Notes: generated by a model from the letters alone, not told the origin. DNA of 12,223 bases from Candidatus Heimdallarchaeota archaeon (GCA_016839875.1 JAEOTK010000319.1:1-12223); one strand, 5' to 3'. Positions 1-6,315 are shown, counted from the first letter of the stretch. Made by a program: numbers and translations.

Positions 1-192
1 AAGAGTTGTCGTGCTTGTGTTGTTGCTTGTCCAGTTGAAGCAATAACAGGAGAGCAGTGGACTTTTGGAATTGAAAGAAAGAAGATATTCGATGCTTTCA
101 AATGCTTACAACATCTTCGAATACAAGAGGAGAGAGTTGGAGAAACTATCTGTGGTATTTGTGTAAATGTTTGTCCTATTGGGAAAAAATGA
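1..192 (+). CDS. C-terminal fragment of a double [4Fe-4S] oxidoreductase (epoxyqueuosine reductase / reductive dehalogenase-like)
   Basis: The frame is open from the first base to TGA at 190-192, giving the last 63 residues of a protein whose start lies outside the window. It carries two ferredoxin-type motifs: CRACVVACP (Cys3, 6, 10) and CGICVNVCP (Cys51, 54, 58), with an extra Cys35 between them. Two CxxCxxxCP motifs about 40 residues apart at the C-terminus, followed by a short basic tail, are typical of the double-cluster domain in the epoxyqueuosine reductase (QueG) and reductive dehalogenase superfamily. These proteins are normally cytosolic or membrane-associated electron-transfer enzymes. 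The missing N-terminus would carry the cofactor (corrinoid) domain, so the substrate cannot be stated. Many archaeal relatives are only annotated as 4Fe-4S proteins. The gene converges with the acetyltransferase that ends at 194, leaving one base between the stop codons. Confidence 0.75.
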   Translation, partial: KSCRACVVACPVEAITGEQWTFGIERKKIFDAFKCLQHLRIQEERVGETICGICVNVCPIGKK

Positions 193-193
193 G

Positions 194-1243
194 TTATTCT
201 AGGTTCTTTTCTAGTTTCTCAAGCTTTATCTTGTAACACTTCTCTGTAAGATGTTGTTTGAATCCCATTCTCTTGTTAATAGATACCATAGGTGCATTAT
301 AGTCTGCATTACCTGTTCGAATGAAAATTGTTTTTGGAAGTTTTTCTTTGATATAGAATAGCATCTCAGCTTTCAGCCACTTGCCTAATCCTCTACCTGT
401 TTGATCAGGATGTACTCCGGTTAGTTCTTGTGCTACCCAATGAGGTGTATCAGGAAAAGAAAATATCTCTGTTAATCCACTCAATGTTCCATCGTTTTCT
501 TTTGTTACTAGGACCCACCAATCAAATCCTCTTTCTTTGTGGTTTTTTTCATTTTCTCTTAAATCTTTAGCAGTTATGATTGAAGGTGTCCAATCAGATT
601 CTCCAAAAGGAACATATTCCATTATCTTTGAGTAAAGAGTGGTGTATTCATCAATTATACCTTCTGGACAATCTTTGAAAGCAAGTAACTCTATATTTTC
701 TTCTTGAGCTTTATCTCTACCCTCTTTCACCCATTTCTCCATTAGATCCCAATTTGCATCATCTAGATAGAGTCTGTTAACATCTTCATCGAGTGTAAAC
801 TTTGCACAGACCCCTTCCCAGAATTCCCACATTATTTGACGTGTTGTACAAGTTTCGATTAGAGTAATCTGATCAGTTTGCTTTAAAATTTCTAAAGCCA
901 ATTTGAGTAAATCACTAGGAGCATCACTCTCTTTGAATTCTTTCAAAACATTAATTGTCAAATAAGTGATGTGTTTATTCTTTTCATATTCGAAATGTCC
1001 TTCAGTGAAATATTCCATGTAAAGGTTTGCTATCACTTCATCTGTTTCTTCAGAGATTGCTGCTTTTCTAATTCTTATTTCTCCTTCTCTTTCCACTTTT
1101 ATTCTCTGTAATTGAACATGTTTTGGTGTAAGAGGGTCTTTTGGAGATTGTTCCAGTTGTAGCTTATCAAAGAACTCAAAGTATTTGTCTAACATGTCTT
1201 GTGGAGATTTCCAAGGATCAACATCAATAATTTTGAAGGACAT
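194..1243 (-). CDS. Tandem-GNAT acetyltransferase paralog 1
   Basis: This 349-residue protein has the size and layout of a double GNAT enzyme of the mycothiol-synthase-like type. It has a diverged N-terminal GNAT half (about 1-165) and a canonical C-terminal half (about 185-345). The C-terminal acetyl-CoA motif is at 273-294 (ELTGVHP, then QTGRGLG with the Q/RxxGxG/A pyrophosphate-binding signature). It is followed by TGNADYNAPM (310-319) and INKRMGF (322-328), the Asn-rich block usual in tandem GNATs. The likely reaction is acetyl transfer from acetyl-CoA to an amine; the acceptor is unknown. Two paralogs lie at 4192-5247 and 5263-6315, and all three start in register (MSFKIIDVD, MDYNIIDVD, MSTQIVDFD), which supports the ATG at 1243. 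No SD precedes it. An AT-rich box sits at -22 to -36, so the transcript is probably leaderless. The gene is divergent from the methyltransferase at 1330. Confidence 0.88.
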   Translation of the reverse strand: MSFKIIDVDPWKSPQDMLDKYFEFFDKLQLEQSPKDPLTPKHVQLQRIKVEREGEIRIRKAAISEETDEVIANLYMEYFTEGHFEYEKNKHITYLTINVLKEFKESDAPSDLLKLALEILKQTDQITLIETCTTRQIMWEFWEGVCAKFTLDEDVNRLYLDDANWDLMEKWVKEGRDKAQEENIELLAFKDCPEGIIDEYTTLYSKIMEYVPFGESDWTPSIITAKDLRENEKNHKERGFDWWVLVTKENDGTLSGLTEIFSFPDTPHWVAQELTGVHPDQTGRGLGKWLKAEMLFYIKEKLPKTIFIRTGNADYNAPMVSINKRMGFKQHLTEKCYKIKLEKLEKNLE

Positions 1244-1264
1244 AAAAGAAAAAAGAATGAAGTA

Positions 1265-1279
1265 TTGATAAATCTTAAG
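1265..1279 (-). promoter_or_regulatory. Archaeal core promoter (BRE/TATA-like) of GNAT paralog 1
   Basis: On the coding strand this reads CTTAAGATTTATCAA, starting 36 and ending 22 bases before the ATG at 1243. The same 15-mer with one substitution stands at exactly the same distance before GNAT-3 (6337-6351). A TATA-like ATTTATC centred near -26 with a purine/A-rich BRE-like flank and no SD fits a leaderless or near-leaderless archaeal transcript. The call is from sequence alone. Confidence 0.65.
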
Positions 1280-1292
1280 TTCAAAGGTCTAT

Positions 1293-1308
1293 ACAAAATT
1301 ATTTAACT
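1293..1308 (+). promoter_or_regulatory. Putative TATA/BRE-like promoter of the 1330 methyltransferase
   Basis: The sequence ACAAAATTATTTAACT places a TATA-like TATTTAAC at about -30 to -23 from the ATG at 1330, the same spacing as the box on the opposite strand for GNAT-1. No SD is visible before the ATG, again suggesting a leaderless mRNA. The two divergent promoters share an 86-bp intergenic region, so they could be co-regulated. Confidence 0.5.
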
Positions 1309-1329
1309 TCTTAATACTCATCCTAAATT

Positions 1330-1929
1330 ATGAGTGAATCGAAAAAGAAATCTAAATTCCTTCGAAATCTTTCATTTATGTTACAACTCACATTTAAGAG
1401 AATGAAAACTATAAAAATTGATACAATCCCTGAGGGTTCAATTATAGATATAGGAGGGGGAGGAGAAGGAATCATTGCTCAAATTGGGAAAGAAAGAGTT
1501 ACAGCTATTGATAAATTTCAAAGCGAAATAGATGAAGCCAAAGATAAAGCTCCAGAAGCTACTTGGGTAATGGCAGATGCGAGAAAATTAGATTATGCAG
1601 ATGAACACTTTGAAAATGCAACTGCATTTTTTAGTATAATGTACATGTCAAATGAAGACAAAAAGAAAGTGTTCAAGGAAACTTACAGAGTAATTTCTAA
1701 GAATGGAGAATTATGGATATGGGACGTACCGATAACAAAAGATGAAGGTGTGTTCCTAATAAAAGTAAAGATTATTCTTCCGGACAACACCATTGTAAGA
1801 ACAGGATATGGTGTATCATCAAAAATACAAACTATAGAGTCTACTAAACAGTTACTTGAGGATGTTGGTTTCGATGTAGAAATCATTGAAAACAAGAAAC
1901 AGTGGTATTTCATAAAAGCGAAGAAATAG
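1330..1929 (+). CDS. Small class I SAM-dependent methyltransferase (type 11-like)
   Basis: This 199-residue cytosolic protein has the Rossmann-type SAM-binding core. Motif I is IIDIGGGGEG (38-47), the acidic end of strand beta2 is AIDKF (Asp61), the adenine-contacting loop is VMADARKLDY (80-89), motif III-like AFFSIMYM is at 99-106, and the post-motif strand is ISKNGELWIWDVP (122-134). The substrate is not evident; family members methylate small molecules, lipids or quinones. The first 30 residues are rich in Lys/Arg with a hydrophobic stretch (FMLQLTF), possibly an amphipathic helix. The ATG at 1330 is chosen because a TATA-like box lies at the expected leaderless distance and no SD is present. 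It is divergent from GNAT-1 and convergent with the DegT-like gene, with only 23 bp between the stops, so it is probably monocistronic. Confidence 0.85.
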   Translation: MSESKKKSKFLRNLSFMLQLTFKRMKTIKIDTIPEGSIIDIGGGGEGIIAQIGKERVTAIDKFQSEIDEAKDKAPEATWVMADARKLDYADEHFENATAFFSIMYMSNEDKKKVFKETYRVISKNGELWIWDVPITKDEGVFLIKVKIILPDNTIVRTGYGVSSKIQTIESTKQLLEDVGFDVEIIENKKQWYFIKAKK

Positions 1930-1937
1930 ATATGATA

Positions 1938-1958
1938 TTTTTCTATTTCTTTTTATTT
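1938..1958 (+). terminator. T-rich transcription terminator after the 1330 methyltransferase
   Basis: Nine bases after the TAG stop, the + strand has three closely spaced T-tracts (TTTTTCTATTTC then TTTTTATTT). Runs of T without an obligatory hairpin are the usual archaeal intrinsic termination signal. The tract overlaps the 3' end of the convergent DegT-like gene. Confidence 0.55.
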
Positions 1959-3176
1959 ACTAGAAGTGATTGTGTTATAGAATTCTGATATTTTATCTAC
2001 TAAGTAAGTAATCTGTTTTCTACTCAAGTTAGCTAGAGAAGGGATGTAAGCTATACCATTATTGAATTTTAGATCTTTCTCGTCACCTTCATATGAGATA
2101 TTAAACATTTTATATGTTGGATTTGATATACAAGATATATGACTCTTATTCAAGAATTCTAAGAATTGTTCCAGTAGTTTTTGTTCAATCCAGATTGTAT
2201 TATAGGGGGTCAAGCAGGCATTATCTTTATACCATGGGAAGAATAGTGATTTCACTTCTGGAGATAAAATACTGCTAAAAATCTGATGCTTTTCTGTATA
2301 TCTACTTTCTATTTTCTTATAGTTATCAAAATTCTTGAACATAGATCTAAGTAAAGCATTTGATGGTTTCCACAAATAATTGTGATGTGTAAAACCAGGA
2401 TTTTTTGTACGATAAAATATTGTGACTCTTAAAACATCTATTTTTTTGAAAAAGATGTTTAGGAATCTGATTGTATTAATAAAAAAGAATGAGAATATCT
2501 TGCTGTTGAGTAGAAAGAAAGTTGGGATTTTTTTCATTAAATCAGAAAATCTTTTTCGTCTTTTTTCTCGTGGTAATTTATCAATCATCTCAATTGTTGA
2601 TTTGATAAGTGTATCATGTTTATTTCTAACATACATGTAACCTCCACCCAGAGCAATTGGTCTTTTATCCATGCCTGATGAATAGATCGAGATGTCAACA
2701 ATATCGTGGCAGAACTTTATATCGAGAGATCCTCCTTGGACTCTATCCTCTAAAATCAAGCAATTATGTTTCTTCTTGAATTCTGTTAAACAAGACAAAT
2801 CCATATCCTGTCCAAATAAATGTGTTAAGACAACTAAATCACACTTATCCATTTTGGGGATTTCTTCAATCTCGTTGTAATTACTATTAAGTTTGATTAT
2901 GTGAATGTTTTCTGGTTTAACATATTTCTCAATGATATTTCTAAAGGAGGTATGATGCAAAGGAGTTGTTGCAATTACTAAGTTCTCGTTATCAAAATAT
3001 TGCATACATGTTTCAAATAATGATCTGCACGAGAAACCAATAACGTTTGTATAATCATCATAGTTTATCCAGTGGTTATATCTGTTTATAGTAAATAGTT
3101 TAAAAAAATGACCCACAAATGCAAAGAAACTTAGAGGAAGGTAAGAAGGGGCAGCATTGAGAATCTTTTTTCGCAT
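1953..3176 (-). CDS. DegT/DnrJ/EryC1-like PLP-dependent (aminotransferase-fold) protein with hydrophobic insertion
   Basis: This 407-residue protein has a diverged fold-type I PLP core of the DegT/DnrJ/EryC1/StrS family, whose members usually transaminate nucleotide-linked keto-sugars. TPLHHTSFRNII (71-82) aligns with the PLP-phosphate/substrate region. LILEDRVQGG (140-149) matches the family's xIEDxAQxxG, so Asp144 would contact the pyridine nitrogen and Gln147 is kept. YSSGMDKRPIALGGG (165-179) matches the SFxxxKxxxxGEGG block, placing the Schiff-base lysine at Lys171. HNYLWKPSNALL (265-276) resembles the family's NYRMSxLQAAL. Unusually, a basic stretch (PREKRRKRF, 202-210) leads into a long Phe/Ile/Leu-rich segment (219-243), and the N-terminus is also hydrophobic (11-29). 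Membrane or lipid association is thus plausible. The ATG at 3176 has AT-rich sequence upstream and no SD. The neighbouring methyltransferase upstream may be functionally linked. Confidence 0.72.
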   Translation of the reverse strand: MRKKILNAAPSYLPLSFFAFVGHFFKLFTINRYNHWINYDDYTNVIGFSCRSLFETCMQYFDNENLVIATTPLHHTSFRNIIEKYVKPENIHIIKLNSNYNEIEEIPKMDKCDLVVLTHLFGQDMDLSCLTEFKKKHNCLILEDRVQGGSLDIKFCHDIVDISIYSSGMDKRPIALGGGYMYVRNKHDTLIKSTIEMIDKLPREKRRKRFSDLMKKIPTFFLLNSKIFSFFFINTIRFLNIFFKKIDVLRVTIFYRTKNPGFTHHNYLWKPSNALLRSMFKNFDNYKKIESRYTEKHQIFSSILSPEVKSLFFPWYKDNACLTPYNTIWIEQKLLEQFLEFLNKSHISCISNPTYKMFNISYEGDEKDLKFNNGIAYIPSLANLSRKQITYLVDKISEFYNTITSSK

Positions 3177-3197
3177 AATCTTTCTATGAAAAATCCT

Positions 3198-3214
3198 ATA
3201 TTCAATTAATTAAT
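3198..3214 (-). promoter_or_regulatory. AT-rich putative core promoter of the DegT-like gene
   Basis: On the coding strand the stretch reads ATTAATTAATTGAATAT, ending 22 bases before the ATG at 3176. It has the same position as the boxes before GNAT-1 and GNAT-3, but its match to a TATA consensus is poorer. No SD precedes the start codon. This is a weak call resting on position and composition. Confidence 0.35.
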
Positions 3215-3229
3215 ATTACCATTTGTCAC

Positions 3230-3266
3230 GTTCCAGTATCAGATAACGGTTTTTGGAATACTGAAC
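3230..3266 (-). repeat. Imperfect inverted repeat (hairpin) between methyltransferase and DegT-like gene
   Basis: On the + strand GTTCCAGTAT (3230-3239) pairs with ATACTGAAC (3258-3266), giving a 9-bp stem with one bulged C and an 18-base loop. It begins 6 bases after the TGA of the upstream methyltransferase and lies upstream of the AT-rich promoter of the DegT-like gene. It could act as an mRNA 3'-end structure or as a regulator-binding site. No T-run follows on the minus strand, so a classic intrinsic terminator is unlikely. Confidence 0.45.
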
Positions 3267-3272
3267 CAGAAT

Positions 3273-4082
3273 TCAATCTTTCTTTAACACATATCGAAGA
3301 TATAACAAAGATCCATCAGTGAATGCTTCATATCTGTTAGAACCTTTAAGACTAGACCACTCTCTACCAATATTTTTCATAAAACGAGGAGCTCTATCAT
3401 TTACAAGTTTGTTTCTTCTTTCATAATCTAAATCTAAAGCTTTGAGAGTATTTTTCACAATATTTTCTTCTTTTAATATATTAAAACCTGCTTTTTTGAA
3501 TTGACTTTTTAGTAATTCATTTCCTTCAATGGTTCTCAAATCAGCAAGAAGGAGAAAACCACCTGGTCGTAGAACTCGGTATACTTCTGACAAAAAATTG
3601 TTCATATTACAGTAATCTCTGGATGATTCAATATTTACTATTGCATCAAATGATCCATCATCGAAGGGAAGATTCTCAGCGTTACCATAAACGAAAGAAA
3701 GACCTGGTATTCTGTAGTTCTTATTACATGAACGAATTAGCTTTTTTGAAAGATCTAGACCAACATACGAATTTGGTTCATGGTATCGTGTAATGAAAGA
3801 TGCACCACCACCACGACCACTACCTACCTCTAAGATATCCTTTCCTTTAAGATTAACATCTCTGATTGTATGATTATAAAGTTGAAGACAATAACGTTCC
3901 AATTCATCGCTTTCATCTAATTCAAGAAACTCACTTTCGGGATCTAAACATACATACCCATAATTCATGAACTTTAAATCAGCAAAACCATATCTTGTCA
4001 ACAAAACTCTATGTAAAAATCTCAACATTAGTTTTTTCATCCAATTTGGAAAAAAACGAAAATCACTGATAATTTTACTCAA
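3273..4082 (-). CDS. SAM-dependent methyltransferase, Rv2952 (phthiotriol dimycocerosate methyltransferase)-like, TTG start
   Basis: This 269-residue protein has a clear class I methyltransferase core. FMNYGYVCLD (38-47) is a lead motif seen in Rv2952-like enzymes. ILEVGSGRGGGASFITR (83-99) is motif I with the family's GGGAS extension, VGLDLS (107-112) holds the acidic ribose contact Asp110, and GNAENLPFDDGSFDAIVNIESS (133-154) and VLRPGGFLLLADLR (170-183) follow. Relatives O-methylate polyketide or lipid products; the archaeal substrate is unknown. The position that is often His in the VExSH block is Arg155 here. The start is TTG at 4082: a GGAG lies 11 bases upstream, no ATG or GTG exists in the open frame before it, and the next ATG would be residue 15. 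The protein begins with a basic/hydrophobic helix (15-30), hinting at membrane contact. It sits between GNAT-2 and the DegT-like gene. Confidence 0.85.
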   Translation of the reverse strand: MSKIISDFRFFPNWMKKLMLRFLHRVLLTRYGFADLKFMNYGYVCLDPESEFLELDESDELERYCLQLYNHTIRDVNLKGKDILEVGSGRGGGASFITRYHEPNSYVGLDLSKKLIRSCNKNYRIPGLSFVYGNAENLPFDDGSFDAIVNIESSRDYCNMNNFLSEVYRVLRPGGFLLLADLRTIEGNELLKSQFKKAGFNILKEENIVKNTLKALDLDYERRNKLVNDRAPRFMKNIGREWSSLKGSNRYEAFTDGSLLYLRYVLKKD

Positions 4083-4093
4083 ATTACAAACAT

Positions 4094-4097
4094 CTCC
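4094..4097 (-). promoter_or_regulatory. SD (GGAG) supporting the TTG start at 4082
   Basis: The coding-strand GGAG ends 11 bases before TTG (4080-4082). The open frame extends upstream to a TAA but holds no ATG or GTG, so this SD together with TTG is the best initiation site. The spacing is slightly long. Confidence 0.5.
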
Positions 4098-4120
4098 AAT
4101 ATTCTTAATGAGTGAATATT
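4098..4120 (-). repeat. 7-bp inverted repeat in the upstream region of the Rv2952-like methyltransferase
   Basis: AATATTC (4098-4104) and GAATATT (4114-4120) are exact inverted copies separated by 9 bases. The repeat abuts the SD and overlaps the most TATA-like sequence (ACAATAAATATTC on the coding strand), so a dimeric regulator bound here would block transcription initiation. The arms are AT-rich, so chance is a real alternative. Confidence 0.4.
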
Positions 4121-4162
4121 TATTGTAATTTGCTTAATACTTAAATCTAGTTTAAAAAATAT

Positions 4163-4174
4163 TCATTGCAATGA
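4163..4174. repeat. 12-bp perfect palindrome downstream of GNAT-2
   Basis: TCATTGCAATGA is a perfect palindrome in the 109-bp gap between the GNAT-2 stop (4192) and the methyltransferase start (4082). On the minus strand it is followed closely by ATATTTTTT, so it could be part of the GNAT-2 terminator or an operator for the next gene. Its central TTGCAA differs from the purely A/T background. Confidence 0.4.
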
Positions 4175-4191
4175 TCTTTTCTAACTCATAT

Positions 4192-5247
4192 TTATTTACT
4201 AGTATGTTGTTCTAGTTCATCTAATTTGATTGTGTAGAACTTATCTAGATGATATCTTTTAAAACCCATTTTTTCATTAATCGATAGCATAGGTGCATTT
4301 ACTTCAGCATTACCTGTTTGAATGAAAATTGTTTCGGGTAATTCTTTTTTTATGAAGAACAGCATCTCTGCTTTCAACCATTTCCCTAATCCTCTTCCTC
4401 TATACTCAGGTTTCACACCTGTTAACTCTTGGTTGATTCGATGAGGTCTATGTTTGGATTGCTGTATCTCCGTTAACCCACTAATGGTTCCATCTTTCTC
4501 TTTTGTAATCAAAGTATACCAATTATAGTCTACTTTTCGTAAACTCTCCTCGCGTACTCTTCTGGATTTGGGTGTTTCTGCTGAAGGAGACCATTCTAAA
4601 TCCTCAAAAGGTACAAGGTTAATAACTTCTGTAAAAAGAGTTGTATATTCTTCAATGATTTCCTCAGGACAATCTTTGAACATCTGTAAACTAATCCCCT
4701 CCTTTTCAGCTCTTTTGAGCCCTTCATCTTTCCATTTCGTCATCAAATTCCAGTCAATTTCATCCATGTAAAGACGATTTACTGCTACTTCCGCTGTTTT
4801 TTTTCCTCCGAATTTTTCCCATAACTCCCAGTCTCTTTCTAATACACTACAACCTTCAATGACTTCTATTAATTTATTTTCCTTGGTTAATTCAAGAGCG
4901 ATTTTGAATAGCTGTTCACCTAGATCAGTATCACTGAATTCCTTTAACACATTTACGTCAACATTAGCAATATGTTTGGTTTTTTCATATTCATTACTTT
5001 CTTCATTAACTGTTGAAAAAAATAGTCTGCCTATGAATTCTTGACTTTCCTCTAATTGGATAACTTTCTTGATTGTTACTTCACCTGGTACATTATAGTC
5101 TCTAAAATTCTTTATTTGAATATCATGAGGAGTAATAGGATCTTTAGGAAAATATTCTTTGTATAATTTGTCATAAAAATCGAAATACTTGTCAAGTGTT
5201 TCATCAGTTGATTTGATTTTATCTACATCTATAATGTTGTAGTCCAT
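4192..5247 (-). CDS. Tandem-GNAT acetyltransferase paralog 2 (start corrected to ATG 5247)
   Basis: The protein is 351 residues when read from ATG 5247. A GTG at 5262 would add MILFL, but the ATG puts MDYNIIDVD in register with the N-termini of both paralogs. An AGGTGAT SD (5258-5264) lies 10 bases before it, whereas the GTG lies inside that SD. The architecture equals GNAT-1: a diverged N-terminal GNAT half and a C-terminal half with ELTGVKPEYRGRGLG (acetyl-CoA binding), TGNAEVNAPM and INEKMGF. The expected activity is acetyl-CoA-dependent N-acetylation of an unknown acceptor. It is the second gene of a pair with GNAT-3, whose TAG stop (5263-5265) overlaps the SD, so translation is probably coupled. 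A 37-base block (4361-4397) in the acetyl-CoA-binding region is identical to 5432-5468 in GNAT-3, indicating recent duplication, gene conversion or strong constraint. Confidence 0.88.
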   Translation of the reverse strand: MDYNIIDVDKIKSTDETLDKYFDFYDKLYKEYFPKDPITPHDIQIKNFRDYNVPGEVTIKKVIQLEESQEFIGRLFFSTVNEESNEYEKTKHIANVDVNVLKEFSDTDLGEQLFKIALELTKENKLIEVIEGCSVLERDWELWEKFGGKKTAEVAVNRLYMDEIDWNLMTKWKDEGLKRAEKEGISLQMFKDCPEEIIEEYTTLFTEVINLVPFEDLEWSPSAETPKSRRVREESLRKVDYNWYTLITKEKDGTISGLTEIQQSKHRPHRINQELTGVKPEYRGRGLGKWLKAEMLFFIKKELPETIFIQTGNAEVNAPMLSINEKMGFKRYHLDKFYTIKLDELEQHTSK

Positions 5248-5257
5248 AAGAAACAAA

Positions 5258-5264
5258 ATCACCT
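5258..5264 (-). promoter_or_regulatory. SD of GNAT-2 overlapping the stop codon of GNAT-3
   Basis: AGGTGAT on the coding strand includes the last two bases of the TAG that ends GNAT-3 (5263-5265). It lies 10 bases before ATG 5247. A ribosome terminating on GNAT-3 therefore covers the initiation region of GNAT-2, the usual layout for translational coupling. It also argues against GTG 5262 as the start. Confidence 0.7.
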
Positions 5265-6315
5265 ATTGATACATATTTTTTTCTAATTCATCTAATTTAA
5301 TTGAATAGCATTGTTCTTTATTGAAAATCTTGAAACCCATTCTTTCATTAATAGACAACATTGGAGCATTCATATCCGCATTTCCTGTTACGATGTATTG
5401 AGCATCTGGGAATTCTTTCTTGATGAATACAAGCATCTCTGCTTTCAACCATTTCCCTAATCCTCTTCTTCTGTATTTAGGTTTCACTCCTGTTAGCTCT
5501 TGACCCACACTATGGGGTCTTCCTCTGTGGTAGAATATCTCTGTTAATCCACTGAATACTCCATTCTTTTCTTGAGTTGCGAGAGTATACCATTCGTATC
5601 CCAAATCTTCGAATCTTTGTTCTTTTTCTCGTCTAGTTTCAGTTGTTTCATCTCCGGGAACAAAATCAAAATCTCCGAGAGGAATTAGTCTAAAAATCTC
5701 TGTAAAAAGTGATGTATACTCTTCTACTATTTCATCAGGACATCTTTGAAATGAGACTAATTTAATGTCTTCTTCTCTAGCTCTTTTCTGTCCATCATCT
5801 CTCCACTTCTCTATTAAGTCCATGTCTACTTCTTTTAGATATAATCTATTTTCAGCTCCTTCCAAGGCTAATTTGGCTCCTAGACTCTTCCAAAACTCCC
5901 ACTCTCTTTCTCTGAAAGAACAAATATCAATAGTAGTTACTACATCATGTTTCTTAATAATGTTTAGAGCTAATTTGAGTAAATCCAAAGCCTGGTTCCT
6001 ATCATACTCGTCCTTAAGAAAGGAAATTCCAACAACTGCAGAATGTTTGTTGTTTTCATATTGTTGACTTTTCTCTGAATAAATGAGTAGAAAAAGAAAT
6101 CCAATAATTTTATTTGTTTCTTCATCAATTACTAGCTTTCGAATTCTCTTCTCTCCAGGTGGGGGATTCTTCAAAACATCCTTCAAGAAATCCCTTGGAA
6201 TAAGAGGATCTCCAGGATTCTGCTCAATGAATAATTCCTCCAAACAATCAAGAAATGAATTAAAAGTATCATCATCTGCATTGTTTGGATCAAAATCAAC
6301 AATTTGAGTAGACAT
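5263..6315 (-). CDS. Tandem-GNAT acetyltransferase paralog 3
   Basis: This 350-residue protein is the first gene of the GNAT-3/GNAT-2 pair. The N-terminal half (about 1-165) is a diverged GNAT domain. The C-terminal half has ELTGVKPKYRRRGLG, with the RxxGxG/A motif retained as RRRGLG, then KWLKAEML, TGNADMNAPM and INERMGF. The fold predicts acetyl transfer from acetyl-CoA; the acceptor is unknown, and antibiotic, polyamine, thiol-precursor and peptide substrates all occur in related families. The ATG at 6315 gives MSTQIVDFD in register with the paralogs. There is no SD, but a CTTAAAATTTATCAA box lies at -22 to -36, as for GNAT-1, so a leaderless promoter is likely. The C-terminal half is more alike among the three copies than the N-terminal half, as expected if the N-terminal halves differ in acceptor recognition. 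Confidence 0.88.
   Translation of the reverse strand: MSTQIVDFDPNNADDDTFNSFLDCLEELFIEQNPGDPLIPRDFLKDVLKNPPPGEKRIRKLVIDEETNKIIGFLFLLIYSEKSQQYENNKHSAVVGISFLKDEYDRNQALDLLKLALNIIKKHDVVTTIDICSFREREWEFWKSLGAKLALEGAENRLYLKEVDMDLIEKWRDDGQKRAREEDIKLVSFQRCPDEIVEEYTSLFTEIFRLIPLGDFDFVPGDETTETRREKEQRFEDLGYEWYTLATQEKNGVFSGLTEIFYHRGRPHSVGQELTGVKPKYRRRGLGKWLKAEMLVFIKKEFPDAQYIVTGNADMNAPMLSINERMGFKIFNKEQCYSIKLDELEKNMYQ

Noticed and set aside
1683..1913. Minus-strand open frame of 76 codons inside the 1330 methyltransferase
   Set aside because: It lies fully antisense to a gene with clear SAM-binding motifs, has no SD or promoter and no recognisable domain.
2422..2880. Two short + strand open frames within the DegT-like gene
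   Set aside because: They are antisense shadows of an AT-rich hydrophobic coding region and have no initiation signals.
4079..4093. Four-codon leader frame (MFVI) whose TGA overlaps the TTG start of the Rv2952-like methyltransferase
   Set aside because: Its ATG directly follows the GGAG, too close for initiation from that SD; probably a chance frame.
5248..5262. GTG 5262 as start of GNAT-2
   Set aside because: It lies within the SD, and the extra five residues are absent from both paralogs.
4568..6307. Four short + strand open frames within GNAT-2 and GNAT-3
   Set aside because: They mirror the conserved GNAT coding sequence; similar low-complexity products are caused by the paralogy of the opposite strand.
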